From Pseudomonadota bacterium (lineage in GTDB: Bacteria; Pseudomonadota; Gammaproteobacteria; Burkholderiales; Rhodocyclaceae), in the NCBI GenBank assembly GCA_018262195.1, contig JAGTRS010000011.1, positions 1 to 64,000 on the forward strand: DNA of 64,000 bases, read 5' to 3'. This document shows, in pieces, positions 34,090-44,608 of this stretch. Under the pieces are notes generated by a model, which worked only from the letters and a program-made list of their open reading frames with translations, had not been told where the DNA came from and made no database searches. How positions within the stretch are numbered: position 1 is the first letter of the stretch; each line of letters starts with the position of its first letter. Position numbers and translations under genes: made by a program.

Positions 34090-36789
34090 CTATGCGGCGT
34101 CGAAAACTGCTTTCCAGAGCCCTTCGACTGCCGCGATATGGTGTTCGATCCCTTCGCGCGGGATCGGTGCCTTGGGATTGGCCGATAACCGTTTGGCGTG
34201 CTGCAGGCGCCGGTATTCGCGATAGGCGTTGCCGGCAGCTTCAGCTTGTTGCGGGTCGATCAGCCCCATTTCGCCGGCCATGCGCAGCAGGGCGATATTG
34301 CCGAGGTTGCCGGTCAGGCTGGCGTGCTGATGGGCATAGCCGAGCACCAGATACTGGACGATGAATTCGACATCGATGATGCCGCCCGTATCGTGCTTCA
34401 GCCCGAATTCCGTTTCGCTCTTCGAGGCGTGCGCGTCAAGCATCTTGCGGCGCATGGCGACGACTTCATCCTTCAGCTTGGCGAGATCACGTGGCTGGCG
34501 CAGGATTTCACAGCGAATCTCCTCGAAACGCTGGCCGACGGCCGGGTCGCCGGCGCAGAAGCGGGCACGGGTAAGCGCCTGGTGTTCCCAGACCCAGGCC
34601 TTGTTCAGTTCGTAGTCGCGGAAAGCGTCAACGGAAACGGCGAGCAGGCCGGAGTCGCCATTCGGCCGCAGGCGAAGGTCGGTTTCGAACAGGATGCCGG
34701 CCGAAGTCTGGCTCGATAGCCACGAATTCAGGCGTTGGCCAAGGCGCGTGTAGTCCTCCTGGGCATCCTGATCGTCGTCGTCATAGAGATAAACGAGGTC
34801 GAGGTCGGAGGCGTAGCCCAGTTCCTTGCCGCCCATCTTGCCGTAGCCGATGATCGCGAACTTTGGTGTTTCGCAATGGCGTTTCTTGATCGTCTGCCAG
34901 CATAGCGGGAGGGTCTCTTGGACGATGGTGTCGGCCAGTTCGGTCAGGTGGTCGGACAGGTGCTCGATGGTCTGCAGGCCGGCCAGATCCTGCGCCAGCA
35001 GACGGAAAACCTGGCCGTGGTGCATTTCGCGCAGGATATCCATTTCCCGCTCGGTGTCGCCGGCGTGCTGGGCCAGATTGTCACGCAGGTTTTCGCGGAA
35101 ACCTGCCCAGTTCGTGGCGATTTCGTAGAGGCGCGGATCGAGCAGCTCGTCGAGCAGCAAGGGGTGGCGGTTCAGGTATTCGGCCGCCCAGCTGGAGGCG
35201 CAGATCATGTCGGCGACGCGGCGCAGTGCCATCGGGTACTGCTGCAACAAGGCCAGATAAGCGCCACGTCGGGCAATGCCTTCCAGAAACACGATGCCGC
35301 GGGCCAGAGTCGTATCGGGCGCGCCGGTGGCGCCGGCCGCTTCGATCAGCCGTGGACCGACTGCATCGAGGCGGGAACGGTTTGAGGCTGGCAGTTGTTG
35401 ATAGCGGTTGGAGGCGCGTAGCTCGGCAAGGCGGGTGATCGCCTCGCGAGGTTGCCGGAAGCCGAGGTTGCCGAAAGCTTCGATGGCTGTTTCTTCATCC
35501 ATCTGGCCTTGCCAGAGGCCTGTCAGCGGATGTTCGCCGGCCTCCGGGTCGGAGAAGACGGCTTCGAAGTGTCGGCTGACCTTGTTGCGGTGATCATCAA
35601 GCACCGCCAGCATCGCCGGCCAGTCAGGGAATTCCATGCTGATGGCGATTTTTTGCCGATTGTCGGCGTCTATCGGCAGCATATGGGTCTGCTTGTCCTC
35701 GACGTATTGCAGGCGATGCTCGAGGCGGCGCAGGAAGACATAGGCTTCGCGCAGCTCCTGCTCGGTTTCGGCCGGCAGCAGCTTGCGGTCGACCAGGAGC
35801 GCGAGTACCGATAGCGTCGGGCGAATCTGCAATGCCATGTCGCGGCCGCCGCGAATCAGCTGGAAGACCTGGGCCATGAATTCGATTTCCCGAATCCCGC
35901 CGGGGCCGAGCTTGACGTGGTCGGCCATGTCCTTGCGGGCGACTTCGCGGCGGATTTGCGCGTGCAGGTCGCGCATGGCGTTGATCGCGCCGAAATCGAG
36001 ATATTTCCGGAAGACGAAGGGGCGGGCAATTTTCTGCATCGCCGTCACCCAGTCCGGCTGCAGATTGGCGCCGGCATTCATGGTGCGTCCCTTGATCCAG
36101 GCGTAGCGCTCCCACTCCCGGCCCTGAGTGATGAAATAGTTCTCCAGGGCATCCAGCGAGCAGACCAGCGGGCCTGAATCGCCGTTCGGCCGCAGCCGCA
36201 TGTCGACTCGGAAGACCTGACCATCGGCCGTGATGTCGCCAAGGGCGCCGATGATGCGCTTGCCGAGACGGTTGAAGAAGTCGTAATTCTCGATGCTCTT
36301 CGGGCCGGTGGTGTCGCCATCATCGGGGTAGATGAAGATGTAATCGACGTCCGACGAGACATTCAGCTCACGCCCGCCGAGCTTGCCCATGCCAATGACC
36401 AGCATGCGCTGCGGCTGGCCTGCCTTGTCGAGCGGCTCACCGTAGGTGGCGACCAGTTGGCGGTGGTAGTAATCAAGCGCGAAATTGGTCGTGACATCAG
36501 CCAGCAGGGTCATGCTCTCGACGATTTCAGCCAGCGGTGCCAGTCCGCCCAGGTCGCGCAGAATGAGGTGAGCCATGGCGCGCTGGCGCAGTCGGCGCAG
36601 CACGGAACGGACGGCGTCGTCGTCGGCGAATTCCCGCTGTAGCGGTGCCAGCAGCAATTCCTCAGTGAGAGGTTGCTGCCAGGTGGCGGCCAGTTCCGGG
36701 ATCAGTTCCGGGCGGGCGTTCAGCAGATTGGCCAGATAGCGGCTGTGGTTTACAGCGCCTTGCCAGCGGGGATCGAGGGTGGTGTCCAT
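34090..36789 (-). CDS. glnE: Bifunctional glutamine synthetase adenylyltransferase/deadenylase
   Basis: An 899-residue cytoplasmic enzyme that controls glutamine synthetase by adding and removing AMP, under control of PII. Two nucleotidyltransferase folds are visible. The N-terminal adenylyl-removing site is GMGKLGGRELNVSSDVDYIF (residues about 133-152). The C-terminal adenylyl-transferase site is GYGKMGGKELGYASDLDLVY (about 640-660). Each has its own helical domain (TREHGxxG-like KLGPGGIREIEFMAQ and HDTGGIIDVEFIVQ). The length is slightly short of the E. coli protein but complete. It is divergent from the yhdP-like gene and ends against the mscL terminator. Confidence 0.97.
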   Translation of the reverse strand: MDTTLDPRWQGAVNHSRYLANLLNARPELIPELAATWQQPLTEELLLAPLQREFADDDAVRSVLRRLRQRAMAHLILRDLGGLAPLAEIVESMTLLADVTTNFALDYYHRQLVATYGEPLDKAGQPQRMLVIGMGKLGGRELNVSSDVDYIFIYPDDGDTTGPKSIENYDFFNRLGKRIIGALGDITADGQVFRVDMRLRPNGDSGPLVCSLDALENYFITQGREWERYAWIKGRTMNAGANLQPDWVTAMQKIARPFVFRKYLDFGAINAMRDLHAQIRREVARKDMADHVKLGPGGIREIEFMAQVFQLIRGGRDMALQIRPTLSVLALLVDRKLLPAETEQELREAYVFLRRLEHRLQYVEDKQTHMLPIDADNRQKIAISMEFPDWPAMLAVLDDHRNKVSRHFEAVFSDPEAGEHPLTGLWQGQMDEETAIEAFGNLGFRQPREAITRLAELRASNRYQQLPASNRSRLDAVGPRLIEAAGATGAPDTTLARGIVFLEGIARRGAYLALLQQYPMALRRVADMICASSWAAEYLNRHPLLLDELLDPRLYEIATNWAGFRENLRDNLAQHAGDTEREMDILREMHHGQVFRLLAQDLAGLQTIEHLSDHLTELADTIVQETLPLCWQTIKKRHCETPKFAIIGYGKMGGKELGYASDLDLVYLYDDDDQDAQEDYTRLGQRLNSWLSSQTSAGILFETDLRLRPNGDSGLLAVSVDAFRDYELNKAWVWEHQALTRARFCAGDPAVGQRFEEIRCEILRQPRDLAKLKDEVVAMRRKMLDAHASKSETEFGLKHDTGGIIDVEFIVQYLVLGYAHQHASLTGNLGNIALLRMAGEMGLIDPQQAEAAGNAYREYRRLQHAKRLSANPKAPIPREGIEHHIAAVEGLWKAVFDAA

Positions 36790-36890
36790 GATGGTCGGTC
36801 GGCGTTTTAGCCGGAAAGGATAGAATGTTGGTTTTCGCTATCTCCTGATTGTAGTGACCTATTACCCTCCATGGCAAAACGGCTTGACGC

Positions 36891-39800
36891 GTGAGTGATC
36901 CGCGGAACAAGAATTCCAGCGTAATTTCGCAGGACGTTCGTATCGGGCTTTACCACCGCCTGCACTGGTTGTGGCCTGTTCTGGCCAAGCCGGCGGTCAG
37001 TCGCGGCTTGCGTATTCTGGGCTGGGGGTTTTTTGCCGCCTGGCTGGCCTTTGCCATCTTGCTGCTGGCTTTGCGCTATGCCGTGTTGCCCAAGATATCG
37101 GACTATCGCGTGCAGATCGAGCAGGCGGCAACACGAGCCGTCGGGCAGCCGGTCTCGATTGGCCGGATCGAGGCCCGCTGGCAGGGCCTGAATCCCGATC
37201 TGGTGCTCGACGACGTTGTGCTCTCCGATCGTCAGGGCGCGCCGGCCTTTTCACTGGCGCGGGTGGAAGGTGTGCTGTCCTGGCAGACCCTGTGGCGCCT
37301 GCGGCCAACCCTGGCTTTGCTGGCCTTCGACGGCCCGGTGCTGCATGTGCGCCGGGAGACCAACGGCAAGATCACCATCGCCGGTATGGACACCGAGGGA
37401 GAAGCTGATCCGGCCTTTGCCGAATGGGTGCTTGAGCAAAAACGCATCCGCATTCGCGATGCCACCATTGTCTGGGATGACAAGCTGCGCAAGGCGCCCC
37501 CGCTGGTCCTGGAAGATTTGCAGTTGGCGCTGGACAACAGCGGTCGTCGCCATCGTTTCGGGCTATCGGCGGTACCACCGGAAGCCCTGGCGGCGCGCAT
37601 CGATATTCGTGGCGAGGTCAGGGGCGATCTTGGCGAAGCGCTGGAGCATTTGTCGGGCAAAGTTTTTGTCGAGCTGGATTACGCCGATCTGGCGGGCTGG
37701 CGGTCATGGGTCGATTATCCGGTGCATCTGCCGCAGGGGCGAGGCGCCTTGCGCATCTGGGGTGATATTGAAGACGGCGCCGGCAAGCTGACCGCCGACG
37801 TCGCGCTGGAGGAGTTGCGCATCCGCCTCGGGCGAAAGCTGCCGGAACTTGATCTGGCCAGCATGCGCGGCCGTCTGGAGGGACGTTACAAGGCGGACGA
37901 GTGGGCGCTGGTCGGTCACAAGGTCGAACTGTTGACGCAGGATGGCATCCGAATTGCACCGACCGATTTCAAGGTCGAGTGGCGGCAGGATCCGAAGAGC
38001 GCCGTGCTGAGCGGCAATGCCAGTGCCAGCTTCCTTGATTTGTCGGTGCTCGGGCGCCTGGCTTCCTACATGCCGCTCGATGCGCGCAGCCGGGACTTGC
38101 TGACCCGGCATCGTCCGCAGGGCCAGATTTCCGAATTGAAGACGAGTTGGTCGCTGGATGGCGAGACCCTGAAGCGCTACAGCCTGAAAACGGGCTTCCG
38201 TGACCTGGGAATCGAGGCGGACCGTTATTTTCCCGGCGCTTCGGGTTTGTCCGGAAATATCGACCTGACCGAGAAGGGCGGTGATCTGACACTGAGTTCC
38301 GCTACCTCCGGCCTCTCGCTGCCCGCCATCTTCCCTGAGCCGGATATTGCGCTGGATACCCTGAAAGCGCGGGCTAGCTGGAAAAACTCGCCGGAAGCCG
38401 TCGATATCAAACTGGAAAAACTGGAGTTTGCCGGTCCCGATGCAGCGGGTTCGGCCCAAGGGAGTTACCGTTACACCGGCGAAGGTCCTGGTGAAATCGA
38501 CCTGACCGCCAGTGTGGACCGTGCTGACGGCCGTGCTGTCTGGCGCTACATGCCGCACGTGGTCAATGCCGAAGCACGGAACTGGCTCAAGCGCGGAATC
38601 GTCGCCGGGCGTGGCTACGATGGCCGGCTGGTGCTCAAGGGCAATCTCAAGGATTTCCCGTTCCGCGACGGCAAGGGCGGCAAGTTCATTGTCACCGCCA
38701 AGGCGACCGAGGCCAAGATCGACTATGTGCCGGGCTGGCCGACCATCGAGCACATCGATGCCGACATGACCTTCGGCACCGGCATGAAGATCCTTGCCAG
38801 CAAGGGGCGCATCCTTGGTGCCTCGTTGTCGGGGGTGACGGTGGATATCCCCGATTTCGAATCGCAGGAGGAAATGTTGCTGGTCCGTGGCCTCGCCCAA
38901 GGGCCAACGACGGAATTCTTCCGCTTCATGGAACAGAGCCCGGTGTCCGAGAAGATCGACCACTTCACCGATGGCATGAAAGCGGTTGGCAATGGCAGCC
39001 TGAGCCTCGAACTCGATATTCCACTGCGCCACGCGCTCGACACCAAAATGCGCGGCGACTACCGTTTCCAGAATAACCAGTTGCAGCCACTGGCCGGATT
39101 GCCACCGCTGACCCAGGTCAATGGTCGTTTGCAATTGACTGAAAGTTCGGTGGTCGCCCAGGACATTGTCGGCCGGGTATTCGGTGGCCCGCTCAAGGTT
39201 CAGGTCAGGAACGCCGGTGACAAGGTCAGCGTGCTGGCCAGCGGAACGGCAAATATCGGCGAGGTGAGCAAGCACTTCGGCTGGCCGCTGATCAATCATT
39301 TGACGGGCAGTGCCGGCTGGAAGGCCGACATCAACATTCGTCGTCGTAACGCCGAAGTGGTGGTCGAGTCGGATCTCCTGGGCGTCAGCTCGCCGCTGCC
39401 CGAGCCGCTGAACAAGAATGCGACAACGCCGCTCGCCTTGCGCATCGAACGGTCCGCGCCAGATGCCCAGCGCGAGCAATACCGGATCACGCTGGGCAAG
39501 ATCGGGCAAGGGGTGATCGTTCGCCGACAGGATAACTGGGAGCGGGGTGTCTTTGCCGTTGGCGACGTCGAGGCACGGCTGCCGGAAAAAGGGCTGGCAG
39601 TTCGGGTGGCAGTGCCGCGCATCGATGCCGATGCCTGGAAGAATTTCCTGCCGGATAACGGGAATGGGGCGGCAACGGATGGCAGCGGCCTTGCCTTGAA
39701 TGTGGTGACGCTGAAAACGCCGCTGCTGCGCGTATTTGAGCGCGATTTCAGCCAGGTCGATCTCAGCCTGCGACCACGCGATGGTGGTTGGCAGATTGGC

Positions 39801-40814
39801 CTGAACACACGGGAAGCCGTTGGCGATATCTTCTGGAAAAGTGCCGGCGAAGGCTGGGTTGAAGGCAACTTCAAGCGATTGATCGTGCGGCCCGCCACCG
39901 AAATTGACGAAGGCAGCACGACCTTGATCAACTCGCTGCCCGGTATGAGCCTGGTCGTCGAGGACTTCCACATCGGCGACAAGGTGCTCGGCAAGCTGGA
40001 CCTGAAGGCGCGTAACGACAAGGGGGCATGGCACCTCGATACCCTGAGCCTGCAGAATCCGGATGGCGCCCTGAAAGGCAAGGGCATCTGGGTCAATAGC
40101 GGGCGTCATCAGACGCGGCTGGATTTCGAATTGACTGCCAGGGATGTCGGCAAGCTGCTCGACCGGCTGGGCTACGCCGATACGGTACGCCGGGGCAGCG
40201 CCAAGCTGACCGGTGACCTGCAATGGGCCGGCCCGCTGACCGGGGTCCATTACCCGTCGCTGACCGGGCAAATGTCAGTTGAGGCCGAGAAGGGACAGTT
40301 CAACAAACTGGAACCTGGCGTTGGCAAGTTGCTCGGCTTGATCTCCCTGCAGTCACTGCCGCGCCGGCTGACCCTGGATTTTCGTGACATCTTCAGTGAT
40401 GGGCTGGCTTTCGACAGCATTGATGCCAAATTGTCGGTCCGCAAGGGGGTCATGCGAACGACCGGGCCGCTGCGGATCAGTGGTCCGGCCGCCCAGGTTG
40501 AGATGCAGGGGGAGACTGACCTGAAAACCGAGACGCAGGATCTGCAGGTTGTCGTCCGGCCAGAGCTTGGCGGGCTCGCCGCCGTTGGCACTGCAGCGCT
40601 GATCAACCCGGTGATCGGGGCCGCGGCACTGGTCGCCAATACGGTGCTGCAAAAGCCGCTCAATCGCCTGTTCAGCTACCGCTATCATGTGACAGGCACT
40701 TGGGCCGATCCGAAAATCGACAAGGCCGGGGAGTCGTCGCAGGAAGTCAAACCCAAGCCGGAAGAAGAGGGCATCGCCGTGGAAAGCAAACCAGCCTTGG
40801 AGGGCAAGCCGTGA
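36891..40814 (+). CDS. YhdP-family AsmA-like membrane protein
   Basis: A 1307-residue protein with one N-terminal transmembrane helix (about 42-68) and a huge periplasmic part built of repeated beta strands, ending in an AsmA-like domain with the family SLTGQMSVEAEKGQFNKLEPG segment and a Pro/Glu/Lys-rich tail. YhdP, with TamB and YdbH, carries phospholipids from the inner to the outer membrane in E. coli. The start is a GTG at 36891; no strong ribosome site is visible and no better ATG gives the basic N-terminus expected before the membrane helix. The stop overlaps the nitrilase start (GTGA). Confidence 0.93.
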   Translation: MSDPRNKNSSVISQDVRIGLYHRLHWLWPVLAKPAVSRGLRILGWGFFAAWLAFAILLLALRYAVLPKISDYRVQIEQAATRAVGQPVSIGRIEARWQGLNPDLVLDDVVLSDRQGAPAFSLARVEGVLSWQTLWRLRPTLALLAFDGPVLHVRRETNGKITIAGMDTEGEADPAFAEWVLEQKRIRIRDATIVWDDKLRKAPPLVLEDLQLALDNSGRRHRFGLSAVPPEALAARIDIRGEVRGDLGEALEHLSGKVFVELDYADLAGWRSWVDYPVHLPQGRGALRIWGDIEDGAGKLTADVALEELRIRLGRKLPELDLASMRGRLEGRYKADEWALVGHKVELLTQDGIRIAPTDFKVEWRQDPKSAVLSGNASASFLDLSVLGRLASYMPLDARSRDLLTRHRPQGQISELKTSWSLDGETLKRYSLKTGFRDLGIEADRYFPGASGLSGNIDLTEKGGDLTLSSATSGLSLPAIFPEPDIALDTLKARASWKNSPEAVDIKLEKLEFAGPDAAGSAQGSYRYTGEGPGEIDLTASVDRADGRAVWRYMPHVVNAEARNWLKRGIVAGRGYDGRLVLKGNLKDFPFRDGKGGKFIVTAKATEAKIDYVPGWPTIEHIDADMTFGTGMKILASKGRILGASLSGVTVDIPDFESQEEMLLVRGLAQGPTTEFFRFMEQSPVSEKIDHFTDGMKAVGNGSLSLELDIPLRHALDTKMRGDYRFQNNQLQPLAGLPPLTQVNGRLQLTESSVVAQDIVGRVFGGPLKVQVRNAGDKVSVLASGTANIGEVSKHFGWPLINHLTGSAGWKADINIRRRNAEVVVESDLLGVSSPLPEPLNKNATTPLALRIERSAPDAQREQYRITLGKIGQGVIVRRQDNWERGVFAVGDVEARLPEKGLAVRVAVPRIDADAWKNFLPDNGNGAATDGSGLALNVVTLKTPLLRVFERDFSQVDLSLRPRDGGWQIGLNTREAVGDIFWKSAGEGWVEGNFKRLIVRPATEIDEGSTTLINSLPGMSLVVEDFHIGDKVLGKLDLKARNDKGAWHLDTLSLQNPDGALKGKGIWVNSGRHQTRLDFELTARDVGKLLDRLGYADTVRRGSAKLTGDLQWAGPLTGVHYPSLTGQMSVEAEKGQFNKLEPGVGKLLGLISLQSLPRRLTLDFRDIFSDGLAFDSIDAKLSVRKGVMRTTGPLRISGPAAQVEMQGETDLKTETQDLQVVVRPELGGLAAVGTAALINPVIGAAALVANTVLQKPLNRLFSYRYHVTGTWADPKIDKAGESSQEVKPKPEEEGIAVESKPALEGKP

Positions 40815-41620
40815 CCCCGCAAAATTGCCGTATCGCCGCCTTGCAGATGGTCTCCGGGCCGCGTGTCGCCGATAACCTGGCAACTGCCGGGCGACTGGTT
40901 GAACAGGCCGTCGAGCAGGGCGCCCAGCTCGTGGTGCTGCCCGAGTATTTTCCGATCATTGGCGCCGCCGATGCCGACCGGGTGCGGGCGCGCGAGGATT
41001 TTGGCCATGGCCCGATTCAGGCGTGGCTGGCCGAGACGGCACAGCGCCACGGCTTGTGGCTCTTTGCCGGCTCCATTCCCTTGGCGGCGAGCAGTCCGGA
41101 CAAGATGCGCAACTCCAGCCTGGTCTTCAACCCGGCGGGCGAGTGCGTTGGTCGCTATGACAAGGTGCACCTGTTCGGCTTCAGGAAGGGCGATGAATCC
41201 TACGACGAGGCCAGCTTCATCGAGCCGGGCAGCCAGCCCGTGGCCGTGGATACGCCATTTGGCCGCATTGCCCTGTCGATCTGCTACGACCTGCGCTTTC
41301 CTGAACTCTACCGGGCCTTGTCACCGGTTGACCTGATCCTGGTGCCTGCTGCCTTCACCGAAACCACCGGCCGGGCGCACTGGGAAATCCTGCTCCGCGC
41401 CCGGGCCATCGAGAACCAATGTTATCTTCTCGCTGTCGGACAAGGCGGTCGCCATGAGAACGGCCGGATGACGCACGGCAACAGCATGATCATCGACCCC
41501 TGGGGCGAAATCCTCGACCGCAAGCTGAAAGGCCCGGGTGTCGTCATCGCCGACCTCGATCACCAACGTATCGCCGAAATTCGCGAGAGCCTGCCGGCCC
41601 TCGCACACCGCAAACTTTAA
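40811..41620 (+). CDS. Carbon-nitrogen hydrolase (Nit1/Nit2-like amidase)
   Basis: A 269-residue nitrilase-superfamily amidase. The Glu-Lys-Cys triad is evident: Glu in VLPEYFP, Lys in YDKVHLFGF and Cys in [10 protein letters not shown], with a later [22 protein letters not shown] segment typical of the Nit branch. Such enzymes hydrolyse deaminated glutathione or omega-amides of keto acids, as metabolite repair. The GTG start overlaps the previous stop codon. The yhdP-nitrilase-tldD order is common in betaproteobacteria. The exact substrate is inferred. Confidence 0.93.
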   Translation: MTPQNCRIAALQMVSGPRVADNLATAGRLVEQAVEQGAQLVVLPEYFPIIGAADADRVRAREDFGHGPIQAWLAETAQRHGLWLFAGSIPLAASSPDKMRNSSLVFNPAGECVGRYDKVHLFGFRKGDESYDEASFIEPGSQPVAVDTPFGRIALSICYDLRFPELYRALSPVDLILVPAAFTETTGRAHWEILLRARAIENQCYLLAVGQGGRHENGRMTHGNSMIIDPWGEILDRKLKGPGVVIADLDHQRIAEIRESLPALAHRKL

Positions 41621-41630
41621 GGAAGTATCC

Positions 41631-43076
41631 ATGATGCAAAACAGCGCGCTGGCGCAAGCCGAATCCCTGCTGCTGGCTCCCTTCTCGCTGACCGAGGGCG
41701 ACTTGTCGCGGACCTTTGGCCAGATCCTGACGCATCAGGTCGATTACGCCGACCTCTACTTCCAGTACTCGCGTTCCGAGGCTTGGAGCCTAGATGAAGG
41801 CATCGTTAAATCGGGCAGCTTCAATATCGATCAGGGCGTCGGCGTTCGCGCGCTGTCCGGTGAGAAGACGGCTTTTGCCTACTCCGACGATATCAGCGCC
41901 ATGGCACTGGGCGATGCCGCCAAGGCCGTGCGGGCGATTGCCGCAGCCGGGCAGAACGGGATACTGCCAGCGCTTTCAGCATCGGCGGCGGCACGTTCGC
42001 TGTATGTGCCGCATGATCCGATCGCCTCCCTGCCGGCCGATGCCAAGGTCAAACTGCTCGAACGTCTGGAGGGTTTTGCCCGGGCGCTCGATCCGCGGGT
42101 CATGCAGGTCATGGCCTCGCTGGCCGGCGAATACGAGGTGATCCTCGTCGCTGGTTCCGATGGTCGCCTGGCGGCCGATATCCGCCCGCTGGTCCGTTGT
42201 TCCATTTCGGTGATCGTCGAGGAAAATGGCAAGCGCGAACAGGGCTCGGCGGGTGGCGGCGGTCGTTTTGACTTTGGCTATTTCGACGACGAAGTGCTGC
42301 AGCGCTACGCCAAGGAAGCGGTGCATCAGGCCATCATCAACCTGCATGCCGAGCCGGCACCGGCCGGCCAGATGACGGTGGTGCTCGGCTCCGGCTGGCC
42401 CGGCATCCTGCTCCATGAGGCAGTTGGCCACGGCTTGGAAGGTGATTTCAACCGCAAGGGCAGTTCCGCCTTCAGCGGTCGTCTCGGCCAGCGAGTTGCG
42501 GCCAAGGGTGTCAACGTGATTGATGACGGCACCATTGCCGACCGGCGTGGTTCGCTGAATATCGACGATGAAGGCAATACCACGCAGCGCACAGTGCTGA
42601 TCGAGGACGGGATCCTCAAGGGCTACATGCAGGACAGCCTGAATGCCCGCCTGATGGGTGTTTCGCCGACCGGCAACGGCCGTCGCGAGTCGTTCGCCCA
42701 CCTGCCCTTGCCGCGCATGACGAACACCATGATGCTGGCTGGCGAGCACGATCCGGCGGAAATCATCAAGTCGGTCAAGAAGGGGATTTACGCCGCCAAC
42801 TTCGGTGGCGGCCAGGTCGATATCACTAGCGGCAAGTTTGTTTTCTCGATGAGTGAGGCTTACCTGATCGAAGATGGCAAAGTGACTCGCCCGATCAAGG
42901 GGGCGACGCTGATCGGCAATGGTCCGGATGCGCTGACTCGCGTTTCGATGATCGGCAACGACCTGAAACTGGACCCCGGCGTCGGCACCTGCGGCAAGGA
43001 CGGCCAGAGCGTGCCGGTCGGTGTCGGTCAGCCAACTTTGCGGATAGATGGACTGACGGTTGGAGGCACGGCATAA
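41631..43076 (+). CDS. tldD: Metalloprotease TldD
   Basis: A 481-residue cytoplasmic zinc protease subunit that works with PmbA (TldE) in peptide maturation and breakdown. The zinc motif is in [20 protein letters not shown], and a downstream cysteine in the [19 protein letters not shown] region is typical. The TAAGGAAG ribosome site at 41618-41624 directly follows the nitrilase stop and fixes the ATG at 41631 (a second ATG follows at once). The partner pmbA is not in the window. Confidence 0.96.
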   Translation: MMQNSALAQAESLLLAPFSLTEGDLSRTFGQILTHQVDYADLYFQYSRSEAWSLDEGIVKSGSFNIDQGVGVRALSGEKTAFAYSDDISAMALGDAAKAVRAIAAAGQNGILPALSASAAARSLYVPHDPIASLPADAKVKLLERLEGFARALDPRVMQVMASLAGEYEVILVAGSDGRLAADIRPLVRCSISVIVEENGKREQGSAGGGGRFDFGYFDDEVLQRYAKEAVHQAIINLHAEPAPAGQMTVVLGSGWPGILLHEAVGHGLEGDFNRKGSSAFSGRLGQRVAAKGVNVIDDGTIADRRGSLNIDDEGNTTQRTVLIEDGILKGYMQDSLNARLMGVSPTGNGRRESFAHLPLPRMTNTMMLAGEHDPAEIIKSVKKGIYAANFGGGQVDITSGKFVFSMSEAYLIEDGKVTRPIKGATLIGNGPDALTRVSMIGNDLKLDPGVGTCGKDGQSVPVGVGQPTLRIDGLTVGGTA

Positions 43077-43101
43077 TCCCTACACATTGTAATGGGATTG
43101 T

Positions 43102-43722
43102 ATGATGCGTAAATTTTTTGTGCTCGTTGGTTCAGTATTGGCGGCCGTTGCGCATGCCCAGACCCCGGCTCAGGATCGCTTGAAGGCCATCCAGGCTGAT
43201 CCGGTCGCCTTGCGTGCCGCGGTCGATGCCGGCAAGAAAACCACTTTTTTTTGCGCCAACTGTCACGGTGAAGAGGGCATCAGCAAGACGCCCGAGGTGC
43301 CGAATCTGGCTGGGCAGAATCCGGCCTACCTGCTTGAGCAGATTCGCAAGTTCGGCAGCGGCGAGCGCAAGGATCAGTTCATGCAGGGCCTGATCAAGGT
43401 GCTCAAGGACGAGGAGCGTGTGCAGGTGGCCCAGTACTACGCCAGCATCAAGGTGCCGCCGTCACGGGCCGATGCTGCACAAGTGGCTCGCGGCAAGGAG
43501 TTGTTCGGCAAGCTGTGCGCGCGTTGCCATGGTGAGCAGGCACACGGCAACGAACTCTACCCTCGTCTGGCCGGGCAGAAACTTCCCTATCTGCAGACAT
43601 CAATCACCCGCTACCGGGACGGTACGGGGATCCGCAATAATCAGCTCATGTCGATCGCTACCGCGACATTGAAGAACGAAGATGTGGTTGCCGTTGCCAA
43701 CTACCTTACCCAGTTGCCCTGA
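43102..43722 (+). CDS. Di-haem cytochrome c (c4-like)
   Basis: A 206-residue periplasmic protein with a signal peptide ending AHAQ. It has two cytochrome c domains, with haem motifs CANCH near residue 51 and CARCH near residue 138. Methionine ligands are plausible in QFMQGLIKVL and NQLMSIATATL. Between the signal peptide and the first haem lies a linker of about 30 residues. Cytochromes c4 pass electrons between the bc1 complex and terminal oxidases or reductases. It is preceded by only 25 nt after tldD, but the products are unrelated, so cotranscription may be incidental. Confidence 0.92.
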   Translation: MMRKFFVLVGSVLAAVAHAQTPAQDRLKAIQADPVALRAAVDAGKKTTFFCANCHGEEGISKTPEVPNLAGQNPAYLLEQIRKFGSGERKDQFMQGLIKVLKDEERVQVAQYYASIKVPPSRADAAQVARGKELFGKLCARCHGEQAHGNELYPRLAGQKLPYLQTSITRYRDGTGIRNNQLMSIATATLKNEDVVAVANYLTQLP

Positions 43723-43825
43723 TCTGCAATTTCACAGTTGCGGCACATTGTTGATTTCTATCATGGTTTAGCCTGCCTGCCGGTTGCTATTGTCTGTTTT
43801 TAAAGGCAATTCATCCGGAGGCTTC

Positions 43826-44608
43826 GTGAAGACATTTCTCGGTTTCGTGCTCGCTGTCATGCTTGTCAGCAGCGGTGGCGAGGCGCTGGCCCAGATCAGC
43901 GACATCAATTCGGCCATCAACAAGGCCGGTCGCCAGCGGATGCTGTCGCAGCGGATGGCCAAGGCGTATTTCCAGATTGGCCAGCAAATCGATCTCGAAC
44001 GCAGCAAAAAGGCGCTCGACAGTTCGGTCGCCGCATTCGATCGCCAGCTGGTCGAACTGAAGAACTACGCGCCGACGCCGGAGATCAAGGCGACCTATCT
44101 CGGCCTGGAAAAATCATGGCTGGCCTACAAGGATGTGCTGCTCGGCGCCGCCCCTTCGCCTGAGAACGGCCGCAAGGTGCTGGCGCTTTCCGAAGAGGTG
44201 CTGCAACAGGCCCAACAGGGTACGGTTCAATACGAAAAGCAATCGACCTCGGCGGCGGGTCATCTGGTCAATCTCTCTGGCCGTCAGCGCATGCTCTCCC
44301 AGCGCATGGCCAAGTTTTATCAGGCGACGGCCTGGGGCATTGCCGACGACAAGAGCGCGGCCAATCTCGACAAGGCGCGAAAAGATTTTACCGATGCCAT
44401 GAAAGAGCTTTCATCGTCGCCGGCCAATACGCAGCAGATCAAGGATGGCCTTGGTCTGGTCAGTCAGCAGTGGTTCTTCTTCGAGAATGCCCTGAGCCAG
44501 AGAGGCGGGGCGGACAAGCGGCCGCAATTGGCAGTGGCGACGACCAGCGAGCGCATCCTGGAAGAGATGGAAGGTGTTGTCGGGCTTTACGAAAAGCTGC
44601 CCAAATAA
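43826..44608 (+). CDS. Secreted protein with two PilJ/NarX-type N-terminal domains
   Basis: A 260-residue protein with a signal peptide ending EALAQ and no further membrane helix. The mature part is two helical repeats, each opening with the same box: INKAGRQRMLSQRMAKAY (about 30-47) and VNLSGRQRMLSQRMAKFY (about 150-168). This box is the conserved ligand-binding P-box of nitrate sensors such as NarX and of PilJ chemotransducers, here without any transmembrane signalling part. A GTG start is chosen because GGAGG lies 4 nt before it. It could bind nitrate, nitrite or another anion in the periplasm; no function is established. The convergent radical SAM gene stops directly at its stop codon. 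Confidence 0.87.
   Translation: MKTFLGFVLAVMLVSSGGEALAQISDINSAINKAGRQRMLSQRMAKAYFQIGQQIDLERSKKALDSSVAAFDRQLVELKNYAPTPEIKATYLGLEKSWLAYKDVLLGAAPSPENGRKVLALSEEVLQQAQQGTVQYEKQSTSAAGHLVNLSGRQRMLSQRMAKFYQATAWGIADDKSAANLDKARKDFTDAMKELSSSPANTQQIKDGLGLVSQQWFFFENALSQRGGADKRPQLAVATTSERILEEMEGVVGLYEKLPK

Noticed and set aside
36871-36894. A seven-codon frame MAKRLDA whose stop overlaps the GTG start of the yhdP-like gene, as in a leader peptide
   Set aside because: There is no ribosome site before it and no attenuator structure; chance is likely.
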